From contig JADJNZ010000009.1 of assembly GCA_016714015.1 (NCBI GenBank), positions 56,607 through 120,606 of the forward strand: DNA of 64,000 nt. The letters are read 5' to 3'. The DNA is from Gemmatimonadota bacterium (GTDB lineage: Bacteria > Gemmatimonadota > Gemmatimonadetes > Gemmatimonadales > Gemmatimonadaceae). The position numbers and the translations under genes are program-made. Below, piece by piece: positions 1 through 8,077 of this stretch. Position 1 is the stretch's first letter, and every line of letters begins with the position of its first letter. The notes under the pieces were generated by a model. That model saw only the letters and a list, made by a program, of their open reading frames with translations. It did no database searches and had not been told where the DNA came from.

Positions 1-636
1 ACGCCGGAGGCGCGCCTCCTCCTCCGCCTTCTGCTTGCGGTTGGTCTCCATGTCCGAGCGGAGGCGCACGAGCAGGAAGCGCTGGGCGCTGATCTGGCCG
101 CTCAACGCCTCCACGCGCTTCACGAGCGCGCGGTCGCGCTGCGCGACGAGGTGCAGGTACTTGTAGCGCGCGACGAGCGCGCCGAACGACTCGGCGGAGA
201 GCAGCGCCTCGAAGGCGTAGAGCGGTCCGCGCTTGTAGATCTCCTGCACGCGTCGGCGGAGCGTGGCGCGCTTGATGAGCAGCTCGTCCTGCGTGCGCGC
301 GAGGCTCACGTTGACGTTCTCCACCTCCTCCACCAGCGAGCCGAGCTGCTGGTCGAGGGACCGCACCACGCGTGACGTGGCCTGCGCCTGCCGCTCGATG
401 TTCGCGCGCTCGGCCGAGACGTCGCGCGCGTTGGACTGGAGCCGGCGCATGCGCTGCTCCAGCTCGGTGCGCTCGGCGCGGAGGCGCTCGAGTTCGGCCT
501 GCTCCTGGCGCAGGCGCTCGGCGGCCTGCGCCGCGGACGGCGGGAGTCCGCCGCCCTGTGCCTGCAGTGCGCGGCCGGGCGCGGCCGCGACGAGGAGCGC
601 GACCGCGAGGAGGAGCGCGCGCACCCGCACCCGCAT
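1..636 (-). CDS. EnvC-like murein hydrolase activator, N-terminal part (runs off window)
   Basis: The 212 visible codons start at an ATG (634–636) four bases after the ftsX stop. The product has a signal-like hydrophobic stretch (residues ~7–22, RALLLAVALLVAAAPGRA), then a long heptad-type coiled coil rich in Glu, Arg and Gln, with a YKRGPLYAFEALLSAESF segment typical of EnvC/PcsB-type proteins. The family is periplasmic and couples FtsEX ATPase cycles to activation of septal amidases. The expected C-terminal LytM/M23 domain lies outside the window, so whether it keeps catalytic residues cannot be seen. Position directly behind ftsE–ftsX supports the call. Confidence 0.8.
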   Translation of the reverse strand, partial: MRVRVRALLLAVALLVAAAPGRALQAQGGGLPPSAAQAAERLRQEQAELERLRAERTELEQRMRRLQSNARDVSAERANIERQAQATSRVVRSLDQQLGSLVEEVENVNVSLARTQDELLIKRATLRRRVQEIYKRGPLYAFEALLSAESFGALVARYKYLHLVAQRDRALVKRVEALSGQISAQRFLLVRLRSDMETNRKQKAEEEARLRR

Positions 637-640
637 CACC

Positions 641-1489
641 TCAGACCCGCCGCAGGTGCCGGCCGACGCTCGCGGCGCTGCCGAGCAGCCCGATGAGCGC
701 GCCGCCGATCACGCCGAGCACCGCGGCGCCGCCATTGAAGTAGGTCGCCTGCACCACGTACTGCCCGACGAACTGGAAGGTCACCCAGGTGAGCGCGAGC
801 GCGAGCACGCCGCCCAAGAGTCCCTTGAGGAAGCCCTCGATGAGGAACGGCGCCCGGATGAAGCCGTTGGTCGCGCCGACGAGCCGCATGATGCGGATCT
901 CGCGGCTGCGCGCGAGCACCGCCATGCGGATCGTCGAGCCGATGATGATGATCGCGACGAGCGCGAAGGTGAGGCCGAGCGAGACGCCGACGGCGGTGGC
1001 GATGGTGCGCAGGCGATGCAGCTTCTCGACCCACTCCTCGCCGTACCGGATGTCGTCGATGAAGTCGTAGACCTCGAGGCGCGTGGCGATGGCGCGGACG
1101 TGGGTGGGGTCGCGGAACCCCTCCTTCAACCGCACCTCGATCGACGCCGGCAGGATCCCCGCCTCGAAGACGTCCTCGAACTCGCCGAGCTCGCGGCGCG
1201 CGCGGTCGAGGGCCTGCACCTCGGAGACCATGCGGACGCTCGCGACCTCGGGGAAGGCGCCGATGTCGCCCACCGCCGCGGCGGTCGCCTCGGGGTTGGT
1301 CCCCTCGGCGACGAAGCCGCGGATCTCGACGCGCTCCTCGATGTCGGCGAGGGCCGAGCGCAGGTTGAGCGCGACGAGCCCGAAGAGACCGAACGCGAAG
1401 AGGGAGAAGGCGATGGTGGTGACGCTGAGCGCGCTGAGCATCGGCGCGCGCTGGAAGGCGCGGAGCGCCTCACGGAGGGCGAGGTTCAT
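641..1489 (-). CDS. ftsX: Cell division protein FtsX
   Basis: This 282-aa ABC-type permease partners FtsE and transmits ATPase conformational change across the membrane to an EnvC-type hydrolase activator. A cytoplasmic N-terminus precedes TM1 (~residues 20–42), a periplasmic loop of about 120 residues, and a C-terminal block of three TM segments starting near residue 168. The SREIRIMRLVGAT motif before TM3 is the FtsX/MacB-type permease signature. The ATG overlaps the ftsE stop by 4 bp (ATGA), implying translational coupling. Length is normal for the family. Confidence 0.93.
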   Translation of the reverse strand: MNLALREALRAFQRAPMLSALSVTTIAFSLFAFGLFGLVALNLRSALADIEERVEIRGFVAEGTNPEATAAAVGDIGAFPEVASVRMVSEVQALDRARRELGEFEDVFEAGILPASIEVRLKEGFRDPTHVRAIATRLEVYDFIDDIRYGEEWVEKLHRLRTIATAVGVSLGLTFALVAIIIIGSTIRMAVLARSREIRIMRLVGATNGFIRAPFLIEGFLKGLLGGVLALALTWVTFQFVGQYVVQATYFNGGAAVLGVIGGALIGLLGSAASVGRHLRRV

Positions 1490-2214
1490 GGCGTCGCTCC
1501 CGTGGGGTCGGGGACCGGCGGGTCGAACTCGTCCGCAGGGACGGGGTGCTCGGCGCCCGTGTCGTACACGAGCTTGCCGCGGTTCATCTCGAGGGTGCGG
1601 AAGGCGTGCGCCTTCACCGTCGCCAGGTCGTGCGTCGCCATGAGCACGGCGGTGCCGGTCGCGTTGATCTCCTTGAGCAGCTGGAAGATCCCGCGCGTCG
1701 CGCGGTCGTCGAGGTTGCCGGTGGGCTCGTCGGCGAGGAGGACGAGCGGGTCGTTCACGAGCGCGCGCGCGATGGCGACGCGCTGCTGCTCGCCGCCGGA
1801 GAGTTCGTGCGGGAGGGCGGTCGCCTTGGCGGCGAGCCCCACCTGCGTGAGCACGCGCGCGACCTTGGGGCCGATGTTCTCCTGCGGCGTGCCGATCACC
1901 TCGAGGGCGAACGCCACGTTCTGCTCGGCCGTGCGGTCCTCGAGGAGCCGGAAGTCCTGGAAGACGACGCCGAGCCGGCGGCGGAGCGCGGGGATCTGCC
2001 TGGGGGTCAGCGTCGCCGAACTCTGGCCGGCGACCTTCACCTCGCCGTGCGAGGGGCGTTCCTCGACGTAGATGAGCTTGAGCACCGTGCTCTTGCCCGC
2101 GCCCGAGGGACCGGTCAGGAAGACGAACTCCCCGCGATTGACGTGGAAGGAGACGTCATCGATCGCGGGGCCGCCCTTCGGGTACTGCTTCGTGACGTGG
2201 GAGAAGCGGATCAT
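1486..2214 (-). CDS. ftsE: Cell division ATP-binding protein FtsE
   Basis: This 242-aa ABC ATPase is the FtsX partner on the cytoplasmic face of the divisome. Walker A is GPSGAGKST (residues 35–43), the ABC signature is LSGGEQQRV (~138), Walker B is VLLADEPTGNLDD (~158), and the switch His lies in MATHD. The N-terminus (MIRFSHVTKQYPKG) is typical of FtsE. A short acidic/proline-rich tail extends about 20 residues past the usual end. The gene begins 4 bp after the PLP enzyme's stop, so it probably shares that transcript. Confidence 0.95.
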   Translation of the reverse strand: MIRFSHVTKQYPKGGPAIDDVSFHVNRGEFVFLTGPSGAGKSTVLKLIYVEERPSHGEVKVAGQSSATLTPRQIPALRRRLGVVFQDFRLLEDRTAEQNVAFALEVIGTPQENIGPKVARVLTQVGLAAKATALPHELSGGEQQRVAIARALVNDPLVLLADEPTGNLDDRATRGIFQLLKEINATGTAVLMATHDLATVKAHAFRTLEMNRGKLVYDTGAEHPVPADEFDPPVPDPTGATP

Positions 2215-2218
2215 CGGG

Positions 2219-3383
2219 TCACTTGAGGGCCTGCTCGAGGTCGGCGATCAGGTCGCCCACGTCCTCGAGCCCGACGCTGAGGCGGAGGAAGCCGTCGGGG
2301 ATGCCGATGCGGGCGCGCTCCGCCGACGTCATCTTCGCGTGCGAGGTGTAGCGCGGCTCGCTCACGAGCGTGTCCACGCCGCCGAGGCTCGGCGCGTGGG
2401 TGACGAGGCGCAGGCGGCGCAGGAAGCGCTCCGCCGCCTTGCCGCCGCCCGCCAGTTCGAGCGCGAGCATCCCGCCGAAGCCGTCGAGGATCTCGGCGGC
2501 GATCTTGTGGTCCTCGTGCGTCGCGAGCCCGGGATAGTGCACGCGCTTCACTTCCTTGCGCGCGGAGGCCCACTCGGCGATCGCGCTCGCGCTCGCGTTG
2601 GCGCGCTGCACGCGCACGTCGAGCGTCTTCATGCCGCGCTCGAGGAGCCAGAGCGCGAACGGGTCGGGCGTCTGGCCCCAGAGCATCTCCTTCTGGAGCA
2701 CTTCCTCGATGTACGGCTGCGAGCCCGCGACCACGCCGGCGAGGACGTCATGGTGCCCGTTGAGGTACTTCGTCGCCGAGTGGATCACCACGTCGGCGCC
2801 GTGCTCGATGGGGCGGAAGTTCACCGGGCTGGCGAAGGTCGAGTCGACGACGAGCGCGAGCCCCTCGGCCTTGGTCAGGTACGAGATGGGGCGCAGGTCG
2901 ATCACGCGGCAGGTGGGGTTCACCGGCGACTCGACGAAGACGGCGCGCGTCTCCTTGCGGAGGCGCTTGCGGAACGACCGCGGCTCGAAGGGATCGACGA
3001 GCGTGACCTCGATCCCCATCGCCGCGAACTCCTCGAGGAAGAGCCGGTGCGTCCCGCCGTAGATGTACATCGACGACAGCAGGTGGTCGCCGGGGCGGAG
3101 CAGGGCCATGAGCGCGCACGCGGTCGCGCCCATGCCGCTCGACAGCACGAGCGAGGCCTCGGCCCCCTCGAGCATCGCGATGCGCTTCTGCACGCGCTCG
3201 GCGTTGGGCGTGTTGCCGTAGCGCGTGTACTTGAGGCCCGTCGGCGGTGCCGAGGGCCTGCAGGTGGTTCACCGACTGGACGAGCGGCTCGACGACCGGG
3301 TCGCCCGGACGATGCGCCTCGCGCGCGCCGTGGATGGCGAGCGTGGCGAGGGCGGGACCTTTGGTGGGCTTCGCGCGGGACAC
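2219..3383 (-). CDS. Cys/Met-metabolism PLP enzyme (cystathionine γ-synthase/lyase family), frameshifted
   Basis: This is a fold-type I PLP enzyme of transsulfuration or methionine γ-lyase type. The C-terminal 324 codons (from 3193 down) carry LSSGMGATACALMALL (cofactor-phosphate loop), the VVDSTFASPVN region with the PLP aspartate, and the Schiff-base lysine in SATKYLNGHHDV. The expected N-terminus (GTG 3381–3383, MSRAKPTKGPALATLAIHG) is in another frame. It joins the body only if one base near 3235–3236 is removed, restoring DGLKYTRYGNTPNAERVQ. The repaired protein would be about 388 aa, normal for the family. Substrate specificity cannot be told. A sequencing error is as likely as a true mutation. 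Confidence 0.8.
3235..3240 (-). other. Probable 1-base insertion site in the PLP enzyme gene
   Basis: Plus-strand ttgaggcccg here would need to be ttgagcccg for the reading frame to continue through a conserved YTRYGNTPNAER segment. Both flanking frames encode recognisable family sequence, so the break is one extra G. Confidence 0.7.
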
Positions 3384-3391
3384 GGGAGACC

Positions 3392-3697
3392 TCAGGCGAG
3401 ATTCGTGGTGAGCACCGGACGGTGATCGACATCCATCTTGACGAGCCGCACGATCTCGGTGATGGCGACGCCGCCGAGATCGCGGACGACGACGCCACCC
3501 TTGGGCAGCGTCTCATCGTACACCGCGGGCGCGAGTTCGTGGCGGCGCGGACCGTACACCCAGACGAGTTCGCCGTCGCCGATGAGGCGCATGCGGGCAT
3601 CGTCCGGCCGGAGGCGCACCTGCGGTCCGCGGTCGGTGTCGCCCTTGCGGGTGGCGACGTAGCCGACGACCTGCAGCGGGAGGAAGGCGCGGCTCAT
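3392..3697 (-). CDS. Hypothetical protein, 101 aa
   Basis: This small soluble protein has no signal peptide or TM segment and I do not recognise it with certainty. The pattern RPDDARMRLIGDGELVWVYG followed by LPKGGVVVRDL loosely recalls the small β-barrel seen at the end of molybdopterin oxidoreductases, but no cofactor motif can be named. It starts inside the stop of the STAS-like gene (1-bp overlap at 3697) and ends 8 bp before the PLP gene, so it is cotranscribed with both. Confidence 0.55.
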   Translation of the reverse strand: MSRAFLPLQVVGYVATRKGDTDRGPQVRLRPDDARMRLIGDGELVWVYGPRRHELAPAVYDETLPKGGVVVRDLGGVAITEIVRLVKMDVDHRPVLTTNLA

Positions 3698-4248
3698 CAG
3701 GCGACGCGTCCGAGGGGGCAGAAGCCGTCGGAGTCGCGCCGCAGGAGGCGACGGCGCGCGAGCGAGTCGAGCAGCTGCTGCGCCTCCTCGGGCGAGAGGT
3801 CCGCGTCGGCCGGCAGCGCCGCCGCGCTCGCGCGTCCCGCGTGCATGACGAGCTCCCAGACCCGCCGCTCGCGCTCGGTCACCGCGCCGACGAGGCGCGT
3901 GTCGCCGTCGTTGAACTGCACGACGAGCGCGAGCCCGTGCGCATGGAGCACCGACTCGATCGCATCGACGTGGCCGTCGTTCACTCCGCGGAAGATCACG
4001 TAGCCGTCGCGCGTGGGATGGTCGCCGCTCAGGGGGAGCATGAGCTTGGCGACGAACTCGTCGGCGCAGGAGCGGTCGAGCACGCCGATGTGCGTGAAGT
4101 CGAGGAACGCGACCGAGCCGTCGGCGAGGCCGGCGAGCTGGCCCTCGATGACCGTGCGCACGGCGGCGCCGGTGCGCCGCGTCACGAGGTCGTGATACGG
4201 CATCGACAGCGAGCTCTCCAGCGCGACCTGCACGTCGATGTGCGTCAT
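3697..4248 (-). CDS. STAS-like (DUF4325-type) regulatory protein
   Basis: This 183-aa protein has an N-terminal STAS-like fold: ADGSVAFLDFTHIGVLDRSCADEF matches the core strand–helix where anti-sigma antagonists carry their phospho-acceptor (Ser/Cys here), shown in short as LDFTHIGVLDRSCADEF. The C-terminal ~60 residues (LSPEEAQQLLDSLARRRLL) look like a winged-helix or helical tail. The start ATG (4246–4248) overlaps the upstream ATPase stop by 4 bp. Pairing with a HATPase anti-sigma-like gene suggests a partner-switching module. No sigma factor is adjacent, so the target is unknown. Confidence 0.65.
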   Translation of the reverse strand: MTHIDVQVALESSLSMPYHDLVTRRTGAAVRTVIEGQLAGLADGSVAFLDFTHIGVLDRSCADEFVAKLMLPLSGDHPTRDGYVIFRGVNDGHVDAIESVLHAHGLALVVQFNDGDTRLVGAVTERERRVWELVMHAGRASAAALPADADLSPEEAQQLLDSLARRRLLRRDSDGFCPLGRVA

Positions 4249-5138
4249 GGGCGGGTCACCTTCTTGGGGATGATGACCTGCAGCTGCGCGCCGGGGAAGG
4301 CGGGGAGCCCGTCGGAGCGCGCCTCGTCCTCGTCCCAGTCGGGGATGACCGGGGCGATGCGCGACGTGCCGGAGCGGACGGTGAGCTTGCCGTCGAAGCG
4401 GTGCACGAAGCCGCGGATGCCCTTGAGGCCCTGCCCGCGGCCCGGATCCTGGAGGCGGCTCACGCCGTTGATCACCGCGCTCTCGAGCGCGATCCCGTCG
4501 TCCCACCGGTCGGCGAGGGCGCGCGCGCGGCTCGTCTCGAGGGAGCGGCGGAAGCCGATGCCGGCGTCGTTGACCGCGATCTGCACGACGTCGCGGCCCA
4601 CGCGGCGCTTGGCCCAGCTGTATCGCTGCACCATCACCCACCCGCCACGCCCGGCGTGCTCGATGATGTTGGAGCAGGCCTCGGAGAGCGTCATCACGAA
4701 GCTCATCGTCGCGCGCGGGTCGAGGTCGAGCTTCTGCACGAGGATCTGCGTCGCCTTCTCCTGGATCCGCGACACGATCGCGTGCACGTCCTCGTTCCGC
4801 GCGACCGGCGTCACCTCGAGGAGCACGTCCGACTCCCGGCCGGGGCGCGGCCGCGGGAGCGTGCCCCGGATGGTGAAGAGCTCCTCGGCGTACTTGAAGA
4901 AGTCGCAGCGGCTCCAGTAGCTCGAGGTGTCCGCCTCCTCGGGCGGGGCGAGGTCGGGCTTCTCCTCGCGCGACTGCGCGAGGCAGAGGAGGGCGGTGAG
5001 CCCGTACGGCGTCGCGAAGCGGCAGTGGCGCGCGTCGACCAGCACCTTGGCGTCGGCGGGCACGCCCGCGAGCTGCTCGATGACCGACTCGAAGCTCTGC
5101 TCATCGAGCGACGACGGGAGGGTGATGACGGCGGTCAC
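4245..5138 (-). CDS. STAS–HATPase anti-sigma-factor-like protein
   Basis: This 297-aa protein starts at GTG. Residues 1–~80 resemble a STAS-type module (KVLVDARHCRFATPYGLTAL). Residues ~130–290 form a GHKL ATPase of the RsbW/SpoIIAB type: N-box SEACSNIIEHAG, G1 box VNDAGIGF, G2 box GRGQGLKGIRGF. Such proteins bind ATP and act as anti-sigma factors or serine kinases in partner switching. The GTG overlaps the upstream PfkB-gene stop (5135–5138, GTGA) and the 3' end overlaps the next STAS-like gene, so the two regulators are translationally coupled. Confidence 0.75.
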   Translation of the reverse strand: MTAVITLPSSLDEQSFESVIEQLAGVPADAKVLVDARHCRFATPYGLTALLCLAQSREEKPDLAPPEEADTSSYWSRCDFFKYAEELFTIRGTLPRPRPGRESDVLLEVTPVARNEDVHAIVSRIQEKATQILVQKLDLDPRATMSFVMTLSEACSNIIEHAGRGGWVMVQRYSWAKRRVGRDVVQIAVNDAGIGFRRSLETSRARALADRWDDGIALESAVINGVSRLQDPGRGQGLKGIRGFVHRFDGKLTVRSGTSRIAPVIPDWDEDEARSDGLPAFPGAQLQVIIPKKVTRP

Positions 5139-6133
5139 GGCGTGTGCAGTTCCCCGCGAAGGTGGTGGGCGAGGCCGGTCGCGCCCCGGTGCTCGACGTT
5201 CCGCGCCGCGGCCTCCATCGCCCGGCGCAATGCGCCACTCATTATATCACCCGCGAGCAACCGCGAGAAATAGGTCGCACCCCACACATCGCCGCAGCCG
5301 GTCGGATCGCCCGGGCCCTCGACGCGCGCCGCGGCCGCCGGCACCAACGCCGTGCGGAGTGGCCCGGCGCCCGGACGCGGCGGCACGCGCAGGTCGGCGA
5401 GCCGGTCGAAGCCGGGCTCCGCGAAATAGACGACCCCACGCTTGCCCAAGGTAACGAGGAGGTTCCGCACCCCCGCCCCCATCGCGGTCGCCGCGAGCGC
5501 CAGGCCGTCGGGCGCCATCATCGCCAGCTCGTCCTCGTTCACCTGCAGGAGGTCGAAGCAGCCGCACCAGGCCGCGACCTCGGGGAGCGGCCGGTACGTC
5601 CGCAACCCGTTCGCCTCGAGCGCCAGCACCAGCGAGTGCAGGTCGCAGTAGATCGGGCCCTTGAAGTGCTGCCGGATCAGGCGCGCCGTCGCGAGGTCGA
5701 GCTCGAACCCGCTGATGAGATTGATGTACAGCGCGTCGAGGTCCCGGAGCAGGGGCTGCAACCCGGCCCAGGTCCACGGCGGCACGCCGCCCGAGAGGAC
5801 CTCGCTGCGCCGCTCGTCCGAGTGGTAGCGCAGCTCCACGCGGTTGTTCGCCTGCGGCACCTCGATCGGCGCGGCGTCGGGGGCGAGGTGCCGCAGCGTG
5901 CGCAGGAAGCGTCGCGCCTCGACGATCCGGTCCTGCCCGACCTTGGCGAGGGGGACGAGCGACCAGTCATCGCCGAGGGCGGCGTCACAGGCGCTGAGCG
6001 CGTAGGTGATCCCGCCCCACTCCTCGATCGCCGCCTGGCGGACATCGCGGCCGTGGATCACGTCCCAGACGAAACTGCCGATCACGCCGAGGCGCTTCGC
6101 GCGCCCCGGCCCGGCCGCCCCCACGATGCTCAC
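5135..6133 (-). CDS. PfkB-family carbohydrate kinase
   Basis: This 332-aa ribokinase-superfamily enzyme phosphorylates a sugar or nucleoside; the substrate is not deducible. The N-terminal RLGVIGSFVWDVI strand begins the fold. The C-terminal signature GDPTGCGDVWGATY holds the anion hole and catalytic Asp. LLQVNEDELAMM is the usual mid-domain NxxE motif. The GTG at 6131–6133 lies in a GTGA overlap with the ROK-kinase stop and was chosen for that reason; the open frame continues far upstream without family similarity. A ROK and a PfkB kinase in tandem suggest linked sugar metabolism. Confidence 0.85.
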   Translation of the reverse strand: MSIVGAAGPGRAKRLGVIGSFVWDVIHGRDVRQAAIEEWGGITYALSACDAALGDDWSLVPLAKVGQDRIVEARRFLRTLRHLAPDAAPIEVPQANNRVELRYHSDERRSEVLSGGVPPWTWAGLQPLLRDLDALYINLISGFELDLATARLIRQHFKGPIYCDLHSLVLALEANGLRTYRPLPEVAAWCGCFDLLQVNEDELAMMAPDGLALAATAMGAGVRNLLVTLGKRGVVYFAEPGFDRLADLRVPPRPGAGPLRTALVPAAAARVEGPGDPTGCGDVWGATYFSRLLAGDIMSGALRRAMEAAARNVEHRGATGLAHHLRGELHTP

Positions 6134-7143
6134 GCCAGCCCGTGCGCCTGCACGAAGGTCGCGACGGCCCCGACCACACCCGCGTTGCCATGCAGCGCGC
6201 CCGGCACGATCCGGCACGCTTCCACCGCCGGCGCGAACGCGCGGCGCCGCACCTCGGCGCGCAGCGGCTCGAAGAGCGCCTCGCCCGCCTGCGTCACGCC
6301 GCCCGCGATCACGACCACTTCGGGATTGAAGATGTTGAGGAAGTTCGCGACGCCGATCCCGAGGAACTTCGCCGTGTCGCGCACGACATGGCCGGCGAGC
6401 TCGTCGCCGCGGTGCGAGGCATCGAACACCGTCGCGGCGGTGATGCGCGAGAGGTCGCCGTCCACGAGCGAGGGCATGATCGAGCTCTCGCCCCCCTGCA
6501 GCGCCTCGCGCGCGCGCTGCGCGATCGCCGGGCCGGAGGCGTACGCCTCGAGGCAACCGTAGTTGCCGCAGCCGCACTTGCGGCCGGTGCTGTCGATGGT
6601 GATGTGCCCGAGCTCGCCCGCGGCATCGCTCGCGCCATGGTAGAGCTTGCCGTTGAGGATGAGCCCGCCGCCGATCCCCGTGCCGATCGTCAGGCCGACG
6701 ACCTGCTTCGCGCCCTTCGCGGCCCCGATCCACCACTCGCCGAGTGTGGCGCAGTTGGCGTCGTTGTCGAGCGTCCCCGGCATGCCGAGCGGGCCAGCGA
6801 CCTTGTCGCGCAGCGGGAAGTTGGTCCAACCGAGGTTCGGCGTGACGATGACCACGCCACTCTCGCGGTCCAGCGGCCCGGGCGATCCGATGCCGACACC
6901 GAGGAAGTCCGCCCGCGCGCAGCCGGTGGCCGCCATCGTCTCGGCGATCACGCGCTCGCAGAGCTCGACGATCCGCGCGACGACGGCGTCGCCGCCGAGG
7001 TCGGCGCGCGTCGGCACGGTGAGCATCGCGTACTGCGAGGCCCCGTCCGCCGTCATCGCGCCCGCGACGATGTTCGTGCCGCCGAGGTCCACGCCGATGA
7101 TGTAACGCTGGGCCGCGTCCGTGCGGCTCGTGATCCCGGTCAC
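6130..7143 (-). CDS. ROK-family sugar kinase (glucokinase-like)
   Basis: This 337-aa protein has a phosphate-binding N-terminus (IIGVDLGGTNIVAG) and the ROK zinc motif (CGCGNYGCLEAYASG with HIT upstream). NDANCATLGEW carries the catalytic Asp region. I chose GTG 7141–7143 because GGAGG lies just upstream and because a longer start would run into the divergent glycosyltransferase gene. Likely reaction is ATP-dependent phosphorylation of glucose or an N-acyl hexosamine. The adjacent PfkB gene overlaps by 4 bp. Confidence 0.88.
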   Translation of the reverse strand: MTGITSRTDAAQRYIIGVDLGGTNIVAGAMTADGASQYAMLTVPTRADLGGDAVVARIVELCERVIAETMAATGCARADFLGVGIGSPGPLDRESGVVIVTPNLGWTNFPLRDKVAGPLGMPGTLDNDANCATLGEWWIGAAKGAKQVVGLTIGTGIGGGLILNGKLYHGASDAAGELGHITIDSTGRKCGCGNYGCLEAYASGPAIAQRAREALQGGESSIMPSLVDGDLSRITAATVFDASHRGDELAGHVVRDTAKFLGIGVANFLNIFNPEVVVIAGGVTQAGEALFEPLRAEVRRRAFAPAVEACRIVPGALHGNAGVVGAVATFVQAHGLA

Positions 7144-7240
7144 CACTCCTCCGTTCTCCTGTCGTCCCCGTCGGGCGCTGGCTAGCTTTCGAGCCGAGCC
7201 CCCGCGCCATCGCGCGGCCCAACAAAGGTAACGCCTCTTC

Positions 7241-8077
7241 ATGCGCCTGTCCGTCGTCATCACGACCTACAACCATCCGGAGTGGCTGGAGAAGGTGCTC
7301 TGGGGGTTCGAGGCGCAGACGTTCCGCGGGTTCGAGGTGCTCGTCGCCGACGACGGCTCCGACGACCGCACCCGGACGCTGCTCGAGCGCGTCCGGTCCG
7401 AGGTGCGCTACCCGATCGTCCACGTCTGGCACCCCAAGGAGGGGTTCCGGAAGTGCACGATCCTCAACGAGGCCATCGCGCGCTCGCAGGGGGAGTACCT
7501 GTTCTTCACCGACGGCGACTGCATCCCGCGGGCCGACGTCCTCGCGGTGCACGCGCGCCTCGCGGCCCCCGGCCGCTTCCTCTCCGGCGGCTACCTCAAG
7601 CTCCCCATGGCGACCAGCCAGGCGATCACGCGCGACGACATCATGGCCGGCCGCGCGACCGACTACGCCTGGCTCCGCGCGCACGGCACGCCGGCCGACA
7701 AGCAGTCGCGGCGCCTCTACTGGGGCCCGACGGTCTCGCGCGTGCTCGACGCGCTCACCACCACGCGACCGAGCTTCAACGGCCACAACGCGAGCGTCTG
7801 GCGTGACGACCTCGTGCGGGTGAACGGGTTCGATGAGCGCCTCGAGTGGGGCGGACTCGACCGGGAACTCGGCGAACGCCTCGAGAACGCCGGCGTGCGC
7901 GGGACGCAGGTGCGCCATCGCACCATCGTGGTCCACCTCGACCACGGCCGCGGCTACAAGCGCCCCGAGGCGATCGCGAAGAACCGCGCGATCCGCGACG
8001 AGGTCGCGGCCGGGAAGCTCGTGCGCACGCCGGCGGGACTCGATCGCCACCTCGCCGGCGCAGGGACGGGCGCCTGA
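7241..8077 (+). CDS. Family 2 glycosyltransferase
   Basis: This 278-aa GT-A enzyme has LSVVITTYNHPEWL at the N-terminus, VADDGSDD (nucleotide binding) and the metal-binding FFTDGDCIP. The C-terminal half (NGFDERLEWGGLDRELGERL) is the galactosyltransferase-like acceptor part seen in chondroitin-type GT2 enzymes. No TM segment is visible, so it probably acts at the cytoplasmic face. It leads a three-gene glycan cluster on the plus strand with each gene overlapping the next. Confidence 0.9.
   Translation: MRLSVVITTYNHPEWLEKVLWGFEAQTFRGFEVLVADDGSDDRTRTLLERVRSEVRYPIVHVWHPKEGFRKCTILNEAIARSQGEYLFFTDGDCIPRADVLAVHARLAAPGRFLSGGYLKLPMATSQAITRDDIMAGRATDYAWLRAHGTPADKQSRRLYWGPTVSRVLDALTTTRPSFNGHNASVWRDDLVRVNGFDERLEWGGLDRELGERLENAGVRGTQVRHRTIVVHLDHGRGYKRPEAIAKNRAIRDEVAAGKLVRTPAGLDRHLAGAGTGA

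Noticed and set aside
263..2071. A 602-codon plus-strand frame over ftsX/ftsE
   Set aside because: It is antisense to three confidently identified genes and has shadow-type composition.
3230..3245. Programmed frameshift in the PLP enzyme
   Set aside because: No slippery heptamer or stimulatory structure is evident, and this enzyme family is not known to use one.
5135..8050. A 971-codon minus-strand open frame
   Set aside because: Only its 3' third encodes a real protein (PfkB kinase from 6133). The rest is a GC-driven shadow of the ROK kinase and the glycosyltransferase, Arg/Ala/Gly-rich without motifs.
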